Assembly (NCBI RefSeq): GCF_004682045.1
Contig: NZ_QUZT01000040.1
Coordinates: 1 to 60,473 of the forward strand
DNA: 60,473 bases
Reading direction: 5' to 3'
From: Pseudomonas nabeulensis
GTDB taxonomy: Bacteria; Pseudomonadota; Gammaproteobacteria; Pseudomonadales; Pseudomonadaceae
Numbering within the stretch: position 1 is the first letter of the stretch; every line of letters starts with the position of its first letter. The position numbers and the translations under genes were made by a program. Shown in pieces: positions 35,467 through 43,677 of the stretch. The notes under the pieces were generated by a model. That model did no database searches and was not told where the DNA came from. It saw only the letters and a program-made list of their open reading frames with translations.

Positions 35467-36300
35467 TCAGTTGAACAGGTCGGGTTCTTCGGTGCGGATC
35501 TGGTCCCACAGCGGCAGGAAGTTGAGCCAGGCAAAGAACTCGTGGCGGGCCTTGTCGATACCGCCCTCCAGCGCGTCCGGCGCAGGAATCAGCGGCGTGC
35601 CGGCCGAGTGCGCCAGCAGGTGCACGCGGGCGGTGTCTTCGGCAAGGATGAAACGCCAGGCGGCGCTTTCCACGGTCTGGCCGGTGACCCACAGGCCGTG
35701 GTTCTGCCACACCAACAGGTTGTTCTGGGCGAAGGTTTCGACAAAGGCCTGGGCGACGATCTTGCGGTCTTGCTCCAGCGCGCCGCTGGCGGTGCGCAAG
35801 GCGTGGCGCGGGAAGATCACCTGGTCATCGAGGAACGCGCCGGACTCGGCGGTGATCGGGTCGAACAGGCGGCCCAACGAGGACCACACGCGGCCATGGA
35901 AACCGTGCAAGTGGGCGATGCCCACCACGTCCGGCCGCGCTTGCTGCAAATCGTGGTGCAGCTCCAGGGCACTGGTATTGAGCAAGCCTTCGCCTTCGAC
36001 CACCTGGCCGTGGCTGTCGACGCGCAACAGGTGGGAGACGGTGATTTGCGAGAACGGTACGCCCAGGGGGTTGATCCAGTACTGCTCCGGATGAATCGGG
36101 TCGCGGGCGGTGAAGTGACCGGCGACGCCGACTTCATAACCCAGGCGGCCAAACAGACGGTACGCGGCGGCGAGCTTTTGCTTGCGGTCCAGGCGTTCCT
36201 GCAAGGGGTCTTCATGTTTGGGCACGGCGCCAAGGGCCAGGCGGTTGTTGTCGTAGGGCAAGGTGTAGATGGTTTGGGGGAACAGTGTGGAATGGCTCAT
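35467..36300 (-). CDS. Class II aldolase/adducin family protein
   Basis: A 277-residue protein of the class II aldolase fold. Features include RLFGRLGYEVGVAGHFTARDP, INPLGVPFSQITVSHLLRVD, the metal-binding HLHGFHGR and NHGLWVTGQTVESAAW. Members use Zn2+ for retro-aldol cleavage or decarboxylation of sugar phosphates and related acids; others are adducin-like with unknown reactions. As first gene of the operon it lies 10 bp before the SsuA-like gene. A role in cutting the carbon skeleton released by the monooxygenase is possible but unproven. Confidence 0.85.
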   Translation of the reverse strand: MSHSTLFPQTIYTLPYDNNRLALGAVPKHEDPLQERLDRKQKLAAAYRLFGRLGYEVGVAGHFTARDPIHPEQYWINPLGVPFSQITVSHLLRVDSHGQVVEGEGLLNTSALELHHDLQQARPDVVGIAHLHGFHGRVWSSLGRLFDPITAESGAFLDDQVIFPRHALRTASGALEQDRKIVAQAFVETFAQNNLLVWQNHGLWVTGQTVESAAWRFILAEDTARVHLLAHSAGTPLIPAPDALEGGIDKARHEFFAWLNFLPLWDQIRTEEPDLFN

Positions 36301-36893
36301 ACGGTTGGACCCGGATCATTTTTTTGGGGCGAACGAAACCGTGGCTCGGCGGGGCCGGCAGCGGGAACGCAAGGTGGGTGTGAGGCTGGGGGGATGGGTC
36401 AGGTGGTCATGATCAGGGGGCCCTCGCAGATGGGTTAAGTCGGTGCTCACCTCCACCATGCGAGGGGTCGGGTCGAGTGTGTCGTGTCTGTACTGAAAGG
36501 TATTCGTCTAAGAAACGCCTGTAAAAGGTTTTTTAGTCATATGCTAATAATCAGGTTTTTTAATATTTATTTTGTTGATGATCAGGGAAATGCATTTTTT
36601 GAGTTGAGTGCGTGTGCGTTATTCAGGTAGCGGATAGGCGTACCGATAGACCGCCTTCGGGAGATACAAAGTCTCCCGCCCAAGTGGGGGATAAATCATC
36701 TGACAATCAAAACCGAACTTCACTACGTAACGGGTCGACCATTACGCGCAGAAATAGGCTAGCAACCCCATCAAGATTGCTCCCCCCTCCGATCTGATGG
36801 GAAAAGACACAGCCACATCATAGTCCTACCGGCTGCTCCTTCCCTGACTGACGGTTCATTCAAACGCTTTTTTATACATATAAAATATGCATA
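36301..36893. promoter_or_regulatory. Intergenic promoter region of the aldolase operon and brnTA
   Basis: This 593-bp gap between divergent genes holds no credible gene. Its centre (about 36520-36600) is very AT-rich and contains CATATGCTAATAATC, a likely place for the operon promoter. A perfect hairpin CGGGAGA/TCTCCCG lies at 36658-36678, without a T-tract. Just before brnT the sequence TATACATATAAAATATGCATA may hold a promoter and the BrnA operator. Confidence 0.5.
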
Positions 36894-37175
36894 ATGAAAA
36901 CATTCAGGATTCAATACGACGAGGCGAAAAACATTGCCAATCAGCGCAAGCACAAAGGCATTAGCCTGGCTGATGCAGAACCGGTGTTTTATGACGAGGC
37001 AGGCCTGACAATACAAGACCATGATCACCATGAAGAGCGCTGGGTGACCATGGGAACAGACGCTAAGGGACGCATATTGATAGTGGCCTACACCTATCGC
37101 GATCCAGATTTCGTTCGCATTATCAGTGCCAGGCTTGCGTCCAAAAATGAACAGCGCCACTACCTGGGGGCTTGA
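36894..37175 (+). CDS. brnT: BrnT-family toxin
   Basis: A 93-residue BrnT: YDEAKNIANQRKHKGISLADAEPVFYDEAG, then DHHEERWVTMG, GRILIVAYTYRDPDFVRIISARLASKNEQRHY. BrnT is a RelE-like ribonuclease that blocks translation and is neutralised by BrnA. Size and motifs match the family. The antitoxin gene follows after 3 bp. No Shine-Dalgarno is seen; an AT-rich, partly palindromic tract abuts the ATG, so the message may be leaderless or weakly translated. Confidence 0.88.
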   Translation: MKTFRIQYDEAKNIANQRKHKGISLADAEPVFYDEAGLTIQDHDHHEERWVTMGTDAKGRILIVAYTYRDPDFVRIISARLASKNEQRHYLGA

Positions 37176-37178
37176 AAC

Positions 37179-37547
37179 ATGAAAGACGAATACGACTTCA
37201 GCAGCGGCAAGCGCGGCACCGTCGCCAGCAACAAGGGCAAGACACGCATCACGATCATGCTGGACGATGCCGTGATCGAAGCCGCACGTGAGCGTGCGGA
37301 ATACGCAGGAACGGGCTATCAAACCGTAATCAATAACCTGCTACGACAGGCGTTGGTTTCGCAGGATGTGCACAACCTTGTACCTACTTCAAAAAAACAG
37401 ACTAAAACCCTCCAGATCATCAATAACGGAATTAGTCAGTCAGAGGTTGAAGCGCTTGAGCAGCAACTGATCGCGGTCGCAGGTGAGTTGAATCGAGTGC
37501 TGGGTACGCCCAAGACCAGCAAGTCAAAATCCAAGGTGCCTCTGTAA
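37179..37547 (+). CDS. brnA: BrnA-family antitoxin
   Basis: A 122-residue antitoxin. Residues about 20-70 form a ribbon-helix-helix DNA-binding fold (KTRITIMLDDAVIEAARERAEYAGTGYQTVINNLLRQAL). BrnA binds BrnT and represses the shared promoter. The C terminus is longer than in typical BrnA, with a possible coiled coil (SQSEVEALEQQLIAVAGELNRVLG) and a basic tail (KTSKSKSK). Three bases separate it from brnT. Confidence 0.87.
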   Translation: MKDEYDFSSGKRGTVASNKGKTRITIMLDDAVIEAARERAEYAGTGYQTVINNLLRQALVSQDVHNLVPTSKKQTKTLQIINNGISQSEVEALEQQLIAVAGELNRVLGTPKTSKSKSKVPL

Positions 37548-37664
37548 ACAGCCATCGCCCAGTGAGAAAACCAACCGTCTGACACCCGTCAAAACAGTAG
37601 CGACCACCCTCCAGCTTCTGCACAATCATGCACGCTGTATAAAACCTATAAAAAGTGATGCCTG

Positions 37665-38582
37665 ATGAAATTGCACCCCCTGCCCCCCCTCAATAGCCTG
37701 GTGGCTTTCGAGGCCGCTGCGCGCCATTTGAGCTTTACCTTGGCCGCGCGGGAATTGAATGTCACCCAAGGTGCGATCAGCCGCCAGATCCGCGTGCTGG
37801 AAGACTACCTGGGTACGCCGCTGTTCACCCGAACCACCCGCGAAATCAACCTCACCAGCACTGGCCAGCAGTACGGCGAAACCGTGCGCGAAAACCTCCA
37901 GCAACTGGCGCACGCCACTGCAGGCGTGCGGCACTGGCGCGGCGCGCAACAGGTGACGGTGTTGACCAGTACGGCCATGGCGTCGCTGTGGCTATTGCCG
38001 TTGGTGTCGGAATTCCAGCGCCAGAACGAAGAGATCGACCTGCGGATTATCGCCACAGACCATAACCACGACCTGTCTCGCCTGGACGCGGACCTGGCGC
38101 TGTTCTACTGCAGCAAACCGCCGAAAAACGTGCAGATCACGCCGCTGTTCAGCGAAGAGATTTTCCCGGTATGCAGCCCGGCCTATCTGGCACAGCACCC
38201 GCAGATCGTCACCCCTGAACAGTTGGGCGAAGCCACCTGGTTATGGCTGGAAGACCCACACAGTGACTGGATCGGCTGGAAGGACTGGTTCAGCAACCTG
38301 GGCTACCGGACACCGGAGCCGCGCCGTCGCATCAACATCAACAGTTATTCGATGCTGATCCAATCGGCATTGGCCGGTCAGGGCATCGCCCTGGCGTGGT
38401 CGAACCTGCTGGGCGACCACTTGCAGAAAGGTGAATTGGTGCGACCGACGGATGTGTACCTGCGCACTGACGCGCAGTTCTGCCTGCTGGAACCCCAGGG
38501 GCGTGCGGCCAACCGACAGAGCGTCAACCGCTTCCGTCACTGGTTGCTGAGCCATGTGGCGCAGATGATTGATGCGGCGTGA
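37665..38582 (+). CDS. LysR-family regulator, GcvA-like
   Basis: A 305-residue LysR protein of the GcvA/AmpR branch: PPLNSLVAFEAAARHLSFTLAARELNVTQGAISRQIRVLEDYLGTPLFTR. The effector domain follows from about 90 (VTVLTSTAMASLWLLPLVSEFQ). It lies alone between the toxin-antitoxin pair and a repeat island, so its target is unclear; the BCCT/Rieske locus about 0.5 kb downstream is one candidate. The 117-bp gap upstream shows no clear operator. Confidence 0.85.
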   Translation: MKLHPLPPLNSLVAFEAAARHLSFTLAARELNVTQGAISRQIRVLEDYLGTPLFTRTTREINLTSTGQQYGETVRENLQQLAHATAGVRHWRGAQQVTVLTSTAMASLWLLPLVSEFQRQNEEIDLRIIATDHNHDLSRLDADLALFYCSKPPKNVQITPLFSEEIFPVCSPAYLAQHPQIVTPEQLGEATWLWLEDPHSDWIGWKDWFSNLGYRTPEPRRRININSYSMLIQSALAGQGIALAWSNLLGDHLQKGELVRPTDVYLRTDAQFCLLEPQGRAANRQSVNRFRHWLLSHVAQMIDAA

Positions 38583-38613
38583 GTGCCTGGTAGCGTAGGT
38601 GCAGCGATGGACC

Positions 38614-38720
38614 CTGTGGGAGGGGCGGTGCGACGATTCGACTTGCTCGCGAAGGCGGAGTGTCAGTCGACTCATTTATTGGCTGACGCATCGTCATCGG
38701 GGGCAAGCCCCCTCCCACAT
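38614..38720. repeat. REPIN-like pair with one diverged end
   Basis: CTGTGGGAGGGGC at the left (a diverged REP, followed by CTTGCTCGCGAAGG) and CATCGGGGGCAAGCCCCCTC in inverted orientation at the right, with an internal GTGTCAGTCG/GGCTGACGC hairpin. It matches the layout of the REPIN at 25371-25461, with a substituted left end. Confidence 0.65.
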
Positions 38721-38743
38721 TTGAACTGCGGATGGCATAAAAT

Positions 38744-39052
38744 ACCGGTCGGCTCTAAGGCCGCCGCGCTTTTGCTTTTGATCTGCAATCGCCCCGTCAA
38801 ACACGCTGGCCGGAATTCGGCATGGATTTGGGGGGTAAACCGGCAGGACGCCGGTTTAGCCGCCCCGCGCCATGGATGGCGCGTGGCGGCGGCCCCCCAA
38901 ATCCATGTCGAATTACGGGCACACCGAGCCTACGGCGAGGTGCCGAGTGTTGGGGCGAAGGCCTTTTGCTTACTTTTGGGCCTTTCCAAAAGTGAGCCGC
39001 TGTAAGAGCGGAACCATAAGCCGCCGTTACCTAAATAACGGATATGTACACC
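38744..39052 (-). repeat. Large intergenic repeat, copy C (with palindromic core)
   Basis: Same orientation as copy B. The palindrome at 38821-38907 has 15-base arms (CATGGATTTGGGGGG and its exact complement) that differ completely from the arms of copy A, but the enclosed 57-base core is 55/57 identical. The two differences form one base pair of the inner TAA(A/C)CCGGC stem and compensate each other. Outer segments match A and B. Confidence 0.8.
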
Positions 39053-39078
39053 GACAGAGCAAGCCCCCTCCCACAACG

Positions 39079-40749
39079 CTAGTGGCTGATCAGCGCCGGC
39101 GCCGGTGCAAATCGCCCGTCATTGGTGGCCAGTTCGCCCAACGCATCATTGGCCGTCGGACGCATCATCAACCCTTCGACCGTACTCATGGTATCGGCCC
39201 GCAAACTGCGGATCAGGCTATAACCCGCCACCAGCAAGTACAGCGCAATAGGCAGCCCGATAATGATGCTCGCCATCTGGATCGCAATCAGCCCACCCGC
39301 CAACAACAGCCCCGCCGCAATGGCCCCCTCAAGAAAACACCACAACACACGAATCCAATTGGGCGGGTTGATGCTGCCCACCGAATTGAGCATGCACAAC
39401 ACCTGGGTACCCGCATCGGCTGCCGTCACAAAATGCACGGCGAGCAACAGGCATACGATGATGCACAGCACACCGCCCACCGCCGGGCCGTCCAGACGTT
39501 CAAGCAAGGTGAACATGGCAGCGGTGGTTTCTTTCTGGGTCGCCTGCAACACCGGTCCACCGGCGAACGCTGCGCCTTCAACCTGCTCGGCCACCGGCAA
39601 TTGGGCGTTGGCCTTGCGCGCTTGTTGTTCGTCCTTCAAAGCGGCCCCGCCAAACACCGACATCCACAAGATGGTCACCAGCGTCGGCACCACCAGGGCA
39701 CCGAGGATCAGTTCACGAATGGTGCGGCCACGGGAGATGCGCGCAATGAACAGCCCGACAAACGGCCCCCAGGTCATCCACCACGGCCAGTAGAACGCGG
39801 TCCAGCTGTTCTGCCATTGGGTGTCGGCCTGGGTGTCGGTCCAGAAGCTCAAACCGACAATGTGCTGCACGTAATCCCCCGTCGCCTCAAAGAAAAAATT
39901 GAGGATGTAACGGGTCGGCCCCAGCGCCAGCACCACCAGCATCAGACCGAAGGAGATCCACATATTCAGGGTGGACAAGCGCTTCATGCCCTTGGACAAA
40001 CCCGCCACCAGCGACACCGCCGCGATCAGGCTGACAAACGCGATGATCGACAGTTGCAAACCAATGCTCACCGGCACCTGGAACACCTGATGCAGCCCGG
40101 TGTTGATCTGCACCACGCCCAGCCCCAGCGACTGCGACACCCCAAAGGCGGTAATCGCCACCCCGAGAATGTCGACCACATGGCCGATCGGTCCGTAGAT
40201 GCGCTTGCCGATCAGCGGATAGAGGATGGAGCGCAACGCCAGCGGCAAGCCTTTGCAGTAGGCGAAGTACGCCAGGCTCACGCCAATCATGGTGAAGATC
40301 GCCCAGGGATGCAGGCCCCAGTGAAACAGGGTCAGGCGCATCGCCACGGTCGCGGCCTCGTCGGTCAGGCCCGGGGCGAAGGGGTTGTTGGCATAGTGCA
40401 GGACCGGTTCGGCCACCGACCAGAAGATCAAGCCAATGCCCATGCCGGCACTGAACAGCATCGCAATCCATGCGCTGAAACTGAACTCTGGCGTGTCGTG
40501 TTCGCGGCCCAGTTTGAGCGCGCCGAAACGACTGCAGGCGATGATCAACAGCATGCAGAGCACGCCGCTGACCAAGGCCAGATAGAACCATTTGAAGTCG
40601 TGGAGGATGGCGTCGGAAGCTGTCTTGAACACGGCGGTCGCCTGGTCACCCTGGATGGCACAGAGCAGGACGAACGCCACGACGATAGCCACCGACACGA
40701 CAGTCACGGTTGGATTGAGGCCTTTGAACAGGCCGCTGTTAGCACGCAT
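39079..40749 (-). CDS. BCCT-family betaine/choline/carnitine transporter
   Basis: A 556-residue secondary transporter with 12 predicted helices. Family marks include the N-terminal SFSAWIAMLFSAGMGIGLIFWSVAEPVLHYANNPFAPG (with the GMGIG-type sodium/proton loop), WGLHPWAIFTMIGVSLAYFAYCKGLPL, and the tryptophan-rich substrate site around WTAFYWPWWMTWGPFVGLFIARISRGRTIRELI. BCCT proteins import quaternary ammonium compounds. It diverges from the Rieske oxygenase operon, so it probably brings in that pathway's substrate. Confidence 0.92.
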   Translation of the reverse strand: MRANSGLFKGLNPTVTVVSVAIVVAFVLLCAIQGDQATAVFKTASDAILHDFKWFYLALVSGVLCMLLIIACSRFGALKLGREHDTPEFSFSAWIAMLFSAGMGIGLIFWSVAEPVLHYANNPFAPGLTDEAATVAMRLTLFHWGLHPWAIFTMIGVSLAYFAYCKGLPLALRSILYPLIGKRIYGPIGHVVDILGVAITAFGVSQSLGLGVVQINTGLHQVFQVPVSIGLQLSIIAFVSLIAAVSLVAGLSKGMKRLSTLNMWISFGLMLVVLALGPTRYILNFFFEATGDYVQHIVGLSFWTDTQADTQWQNSWTAFYWPWWMTWGPFVGLFIARISRGRTIRELILGALVVPTLVTILWMSVFGGAALKDEQQARKANAQLPVAEQVEGAAFAGGPVLQATQKETTAAMFTLLERLDGPAVGGVLCIIVCLLLAVHFVTAADAGTQVLCMLNSVGSINPPNWIRVLWCFLEGAIAAGLLLAGGLIAIQMASIIIGLPIALYLLVAGYSLIRSLRADTMSTVEGLMMRPTANDALGELATNDGRFAPAPALISH

Positions 40750-41033
40750 CAGCTGTCTCCCTTGTTGTTGTAGTACAGCGCTTTATGGGATTTTTTATTC
40801 GGCAATGCCGGGATTGCACACGGCACAATGCGTCAGCTGAACCGGCCTCAACAAATCATTTAATTGCACGGATTAATGAGCTAAACGCACAAATAAACCC
40901 GGCGCAGACCTATGACTTTTCCTCATTAATGCGTGTTGAAAAATGGTTTGTCCGCCCCCCGCCCTGCCCTCAAGAATCGCCGCAGCCAAAGGCCAACAAG
41001 GCCGACCTACCGTGCGATCTGGAGACAACAATA
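40750..41033. promoter_or_regulatory. Divergent promoter region, BCCT and Rieske operon
   Basis: This 284-bp gap separates two divergent transcription units that seem to serve one pathway. It has AT-rich stretches near 40785-40800 and 40855-40930, but no motif strong enough to name. An open frame runs through it in phase with the oxygenase, without any domain; the start at 41034 (GGAG upstream) is preferred. Confidence 0.45.
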
Positions 41034-42215
41034 ATGGGCATCGCCAACCTTATTCCCGTACACAGCCTGGAAACCGTCCTGGGCCCCATCGAGCAGGCCC
41101 ACGGCCTGACCAACGACTTCTACACCCAGCAGTCCTTCTTCGAACTGGACCGCGACCAGATGCTCGGCCGCAACTGGGCGTGCATTGGTTTCGCCAGCGA
41201 CCTGCCGACCAATGCCTACGTCAAGCCGGTGGATTTCATGGGCTTGCCGCTGTTGATCATGCGCAACCGTGAAGGCCAGGTGCAGGTGTTCCACAACGTG
41301 TGCAGCCATCGCGGCGTAAAGCTGGTGCAAGAGGCTGGCACCGTGCAGGGCATGATCCGCTGCCCTTACCACTCCTGGACTTACGACCTGAACGGCGCCC
41401 TGCGTGGCACGCCCCATGTGGGCGGCATCAACCAACATAAGGACGAGCGTTTCGCCTGCGAGAAACACGGCCTCAAACCGCTGCGCAGCGCAATCTGGAT
41501 GGACATGGTGTTCGTCAATCTGTCCGGCGATGCCCCTGAATTGAAAGACGCCCTGGCGCCATTGACCGAACGCTGGACCCAGTTCCTCGGCCACGACGGC
41601 ATGGACCTGATGCGCCGCGAAAGCGACAGCGGCGCCATGGCCATCGAGGTCAACTGCAACTGGAAACTCGCGGTGGAGAACTACTGCGAGGCCTATCACC
41701 TGCCGTGGGTACACCCGAGCCTGAACAGCTATTCGCGCCTGGAAGATCACTACAACATTCTGTTCGACCAGTTCGCCGGGCAAGGCAGCTACGCCTACAA
41801 CCTGTCGGATGTGGCCGGTACGCACCTGCCGACGTTCCCGTCGTGGCCGGCCGACCGTCTGCGCAACGCCGAGTACGTGTCGTTCTTCCCCAACGTGCTG
41901 CTGGGCATCCAGGCCGACCACGCGTTCGCGATGATGCTGGAGCCGATTGCGCCGGGCAAAACCGTTGAGCACCTGCGCCTGTTCTATGTCGGTGACGAAG
42001 CCCTCGACCCGCATTACGCCGCCGCGCGCAACGCCGTGATGGAGTCGTGGCGCGTGGTGTTCGCCGAAGACATCGCCTCGGTGGAAGGCATGCAGAAAGG
42101 CCGCAACTCACCGGGTTACGGCGGCGGCGCGTTCTCGCCGGAAATGGACTTGCCCACCCACTACTTCCACAAGTGGGCAGCACGTCAGTTGCTCGACAGC
42201 GTCAAGCCGGCCTGA
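41034..42215 (+). CDS. Rieske-type oxygenase alpha subunit, quaternary amine group
   Basis: A 393-residue oxygenase. The Rieske [2Fe-2S] ligands are C90-S-H92 and C110-P-Y-H113 (CSHRGVKLV, RCPYHSWTYDLNG). The mononuclear iron site has His222 and His227 in CEAYHLPWVH; a C-terminal Asp in AEDIASVEG probably completes it. At the position of the bridging Asp of naphthalene dioxygenase there is Glu219, a feature described for carnitine monooxygenase CntA and relatives. With the divergent BCCT transporter this suggests N-demethylation or C-N cleavage of a betaine-like compound. The substrate (carnitine, glycine betaine, other) is undetermined. No CntB/GbcB reductase follows; the rubredoxin fusion two genes on may supply electrons. 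Confidence 0.87.
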   Translation: MGIANLIPVHSLETVLGPIEQAHGLTNDFYTQQSFFELDRDQMLGRNWACIGFASDLPTNAYVKPVDFMGLPLLIMRNREGQVQVFHNVCSHRGVKLVQEAGTVQGMIRCPYHSWTYDLNGALRGTPHVGGINQHKDERFACEKHGLKPLRSAIWMDMVFVNLSGDAPELKDALAPLTERWTQFLGHDGMDLMRRESDSGAMAIEVNCNWKLAVENYCEAYHLPWVHPSLNSYSRLEDHYNILFDQFAGQGSYAYNLSDVAGTHLPTFPSWPADRLRNAEYVSFFPNVLLGIQADHAFAMMLEPIAPGKTVEHLRLFYVGDEALDPHYAAARNAVMESWRVVFAEDIASVEGMQKGRNSPGYGGGAFSPEMDLPTHYFHKWAARQLLDSVKPA

Positions 42216-42229
42216 GGCGGAGAACAATC

Positions 42230-43666
42230 ATGACCCCTGCACATTGGCTGAATTACATCGACGGGCAATGGCTCGACAGCGACCAGCACCTGACCATCCT
42301 CAACCCGGCGGACAACCAGCCGGTGGCGACCATGGCCCAGGCCAGTATCGCCGACGCCGAGCGTGCCCTGCTGGCGGCGCGTCGTTGTGCCGACAGCGGC
42401 GCCCTGACCCGCGTGCGCCCGGCCCAACGCGTGACCTGGCTGCTGGAAATCGCCCGACAAATCCGCTTGGTGGCGGACGAAGGCGCACACATCCTGTGCG
42501 CGGAAAACGGCAAGACCCTCAACGATGCACGCGACGAGTTCATCGAAGCGGCGCGCTACTTCGAGTACTACGCCGGCATGGCGGACAAGATCGAAGGCAT
42601 CTCCGTGCCGCTGGGCAACGGTTACATGGACTTCACGCTGTATGAGCCGATGGGCGTGTCGTTGCAGATCGTGCCGTGGAATTTCCCGGTGTCGATCTGT
42701 GCACGCTCCCTGGCGCCGGCACTGGCGGCGGGCAATGCGGTGGTGGTCAAGTCACCCGAGCTGTCGCCGCTGGGCCTGTGCGTGTTGATGCAGGCCATCG
42801 AGCGGGCCGGGCTGCCGAGCGGTGCGGTCAACCTGCTGTGTGGGCGTGGGCGGGAAGTCGGCGCTTACCTGGCGGGACACAAACAGGTCGATCAGATTGT
42901 GTTTACCGGTTCGGTGCCCACCGGTCAGAGCATCTTGCGCGCTGCCGCCGAAAACGCCGTGCCCAGCGTGATGGAATTGGGCGGCAAGTCCGCCGCCGTG
43001 GTGTTCGCGGACGCCGATCGCGAACAACTGCTGGCCAGCGTGCGCAGCGGGATCTTTTTCAACGCAGGGCAAGTCTGCTCGGCGATGTCGCGGCTGTTGG
43101 TGGAACGCTCGATCTACACCGAGGTGGTGGAACACGTCGCTGCCCTCGCCCGCGGCCTGCACATCGGCACTGGTGCGGAAAACGCCGAGTTGACCCCGGT
43201 GATTTCCGCCGGCCAGTTGCAGGGCATCCAGGCCATGTGCCAACGCGCCCAGCAACAGGGGGCACGGGTGGTGGCGGGCGGTGAGGCGGTCAGCCGTCAC
43301 GGCAACTTCATGCAGCCCACGGTGTTTTGCGATGTGACCCCGGACATGGAAATCGCCACGAGCGAAGTGTTCGGGCCGGTGCTGGCGATCCTGCCGTTCG
43401 ACAGCGAAGAACACGCCATCGAACTGGCCAACGGCACCGACTTCGGCCTGGTGGCGGGTGTGTTCACCCAGGACTTGAACCGTGCCCTGCGTTGTGCCCG
43501 GCGTTTGCGCGCGGGCCAGGTGTTCGTCAACGAATGGTTTGCCGGTGGCATCGAGACGCCGTTTGGCGGGGTCGGGCTGTCGGGTTACGGCCGCGAAAAA
43601 GGCCAGGAAGCGCTGTACAGCTATGTGCGCACCAAGAACCTGGCTGTGCGAATTCAAGGCGAGTGA
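42230..43666 (+). CDS. NAD(P)-dependent aldehyde dehydrogenase
   Basis: A 478-residue aldehyde dehydrogenase. The cofactor-binding PWNFPVSI and KSPELSPL, the general base Glu in ELGGKSA and the nucleophile in FFNAGQVCSAMSR (Cys) are all present, as is EVFGPVLAILPF near the end. It lies 14 bp after the Rieske gene, with GGAG before the ATG at 42230. In carnitine breakdown the equivalent enzyme oxidises malic semialdehyde; here it should oxidise the aldehyde made by the oxygenase or the amine oxidase. Confidence 0.92.
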   Translation: MTPAHWLNYIDGQWLDSDQHLTILNPADNQPVATMAQASIADAERALLAARRCADSGALTRVRPAQRVTWLLEIARQIRLVADEGAHILCAENGKTLNDARDEFIEAARYFEYYAGMADKIEGISVPLGNGYMDFTLYEPMGVSLQIVPWNFPVSICARSLAPALAAGNAVVVKSPELSPLGLCVLMQAIERAGLPSGAVNLLCGRGREVGAYLAGHKQVDQIVFTGSVPTGQSILRAAAENAVPSVMELGGKSAAVVFADADREQLLASVRSGIFFNAGQVCSAMSRLLVERSIYTEVVEHVAALARGLHIGTGAENAELTPVISAGQLQGIQAMCQRAQQQGARVVAGGEAVSRHGNFMQPTVFCDVTPDMEIATSEVFGPVLAILPFDSEEHAIELANGTDFGLVAGVFTQDLNRALRCARRLRAGQVFVNEWFAGGIETPFGGVGLSGYGREKGQEALYSYVRTKNLAVRIQGE

Positions 43667-43677
43667 GGGCCGACCCC

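Larger units (their letters stand above)
38583..39078. other. Second gene-free repeat island
   Basis: These 496 bp contain a REPIN-like pair (38614-38720), large repeat copy C (38744-39052) and a partial REP (39060-39075) that ends 4 bp from the BCCT stop codon. No gene is supported; open frames crossing it are products of the repeats. It separates the plus-strand lysR from the minus-strand BCCT gene. Confidence 0.8.

Noticed and set aside
36658..36678. Hairpin CGGGAGA/TCTCCCG as a terminator or riboswitch
   Set aside because: It lacks a T-tract and lies far from any gene end. No known riboswitch pattern is visible around it, so it is mentioned only as part of the intergenic region.
36894..37322. 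183-codon minus-strand frame opposite brnT (36771-37322)
   Set aside because: Antisense to two recognised genes, with no matching family; BrnT and BrnA on the plus strand explain the region.
38872..40773. 633-codon plus-strand frame opposite the BCCT gene
   Set aside because: His/Gln/Arg-rich shadow that begins in repeat copy C. The transporter on the other strand has complete family motifs.
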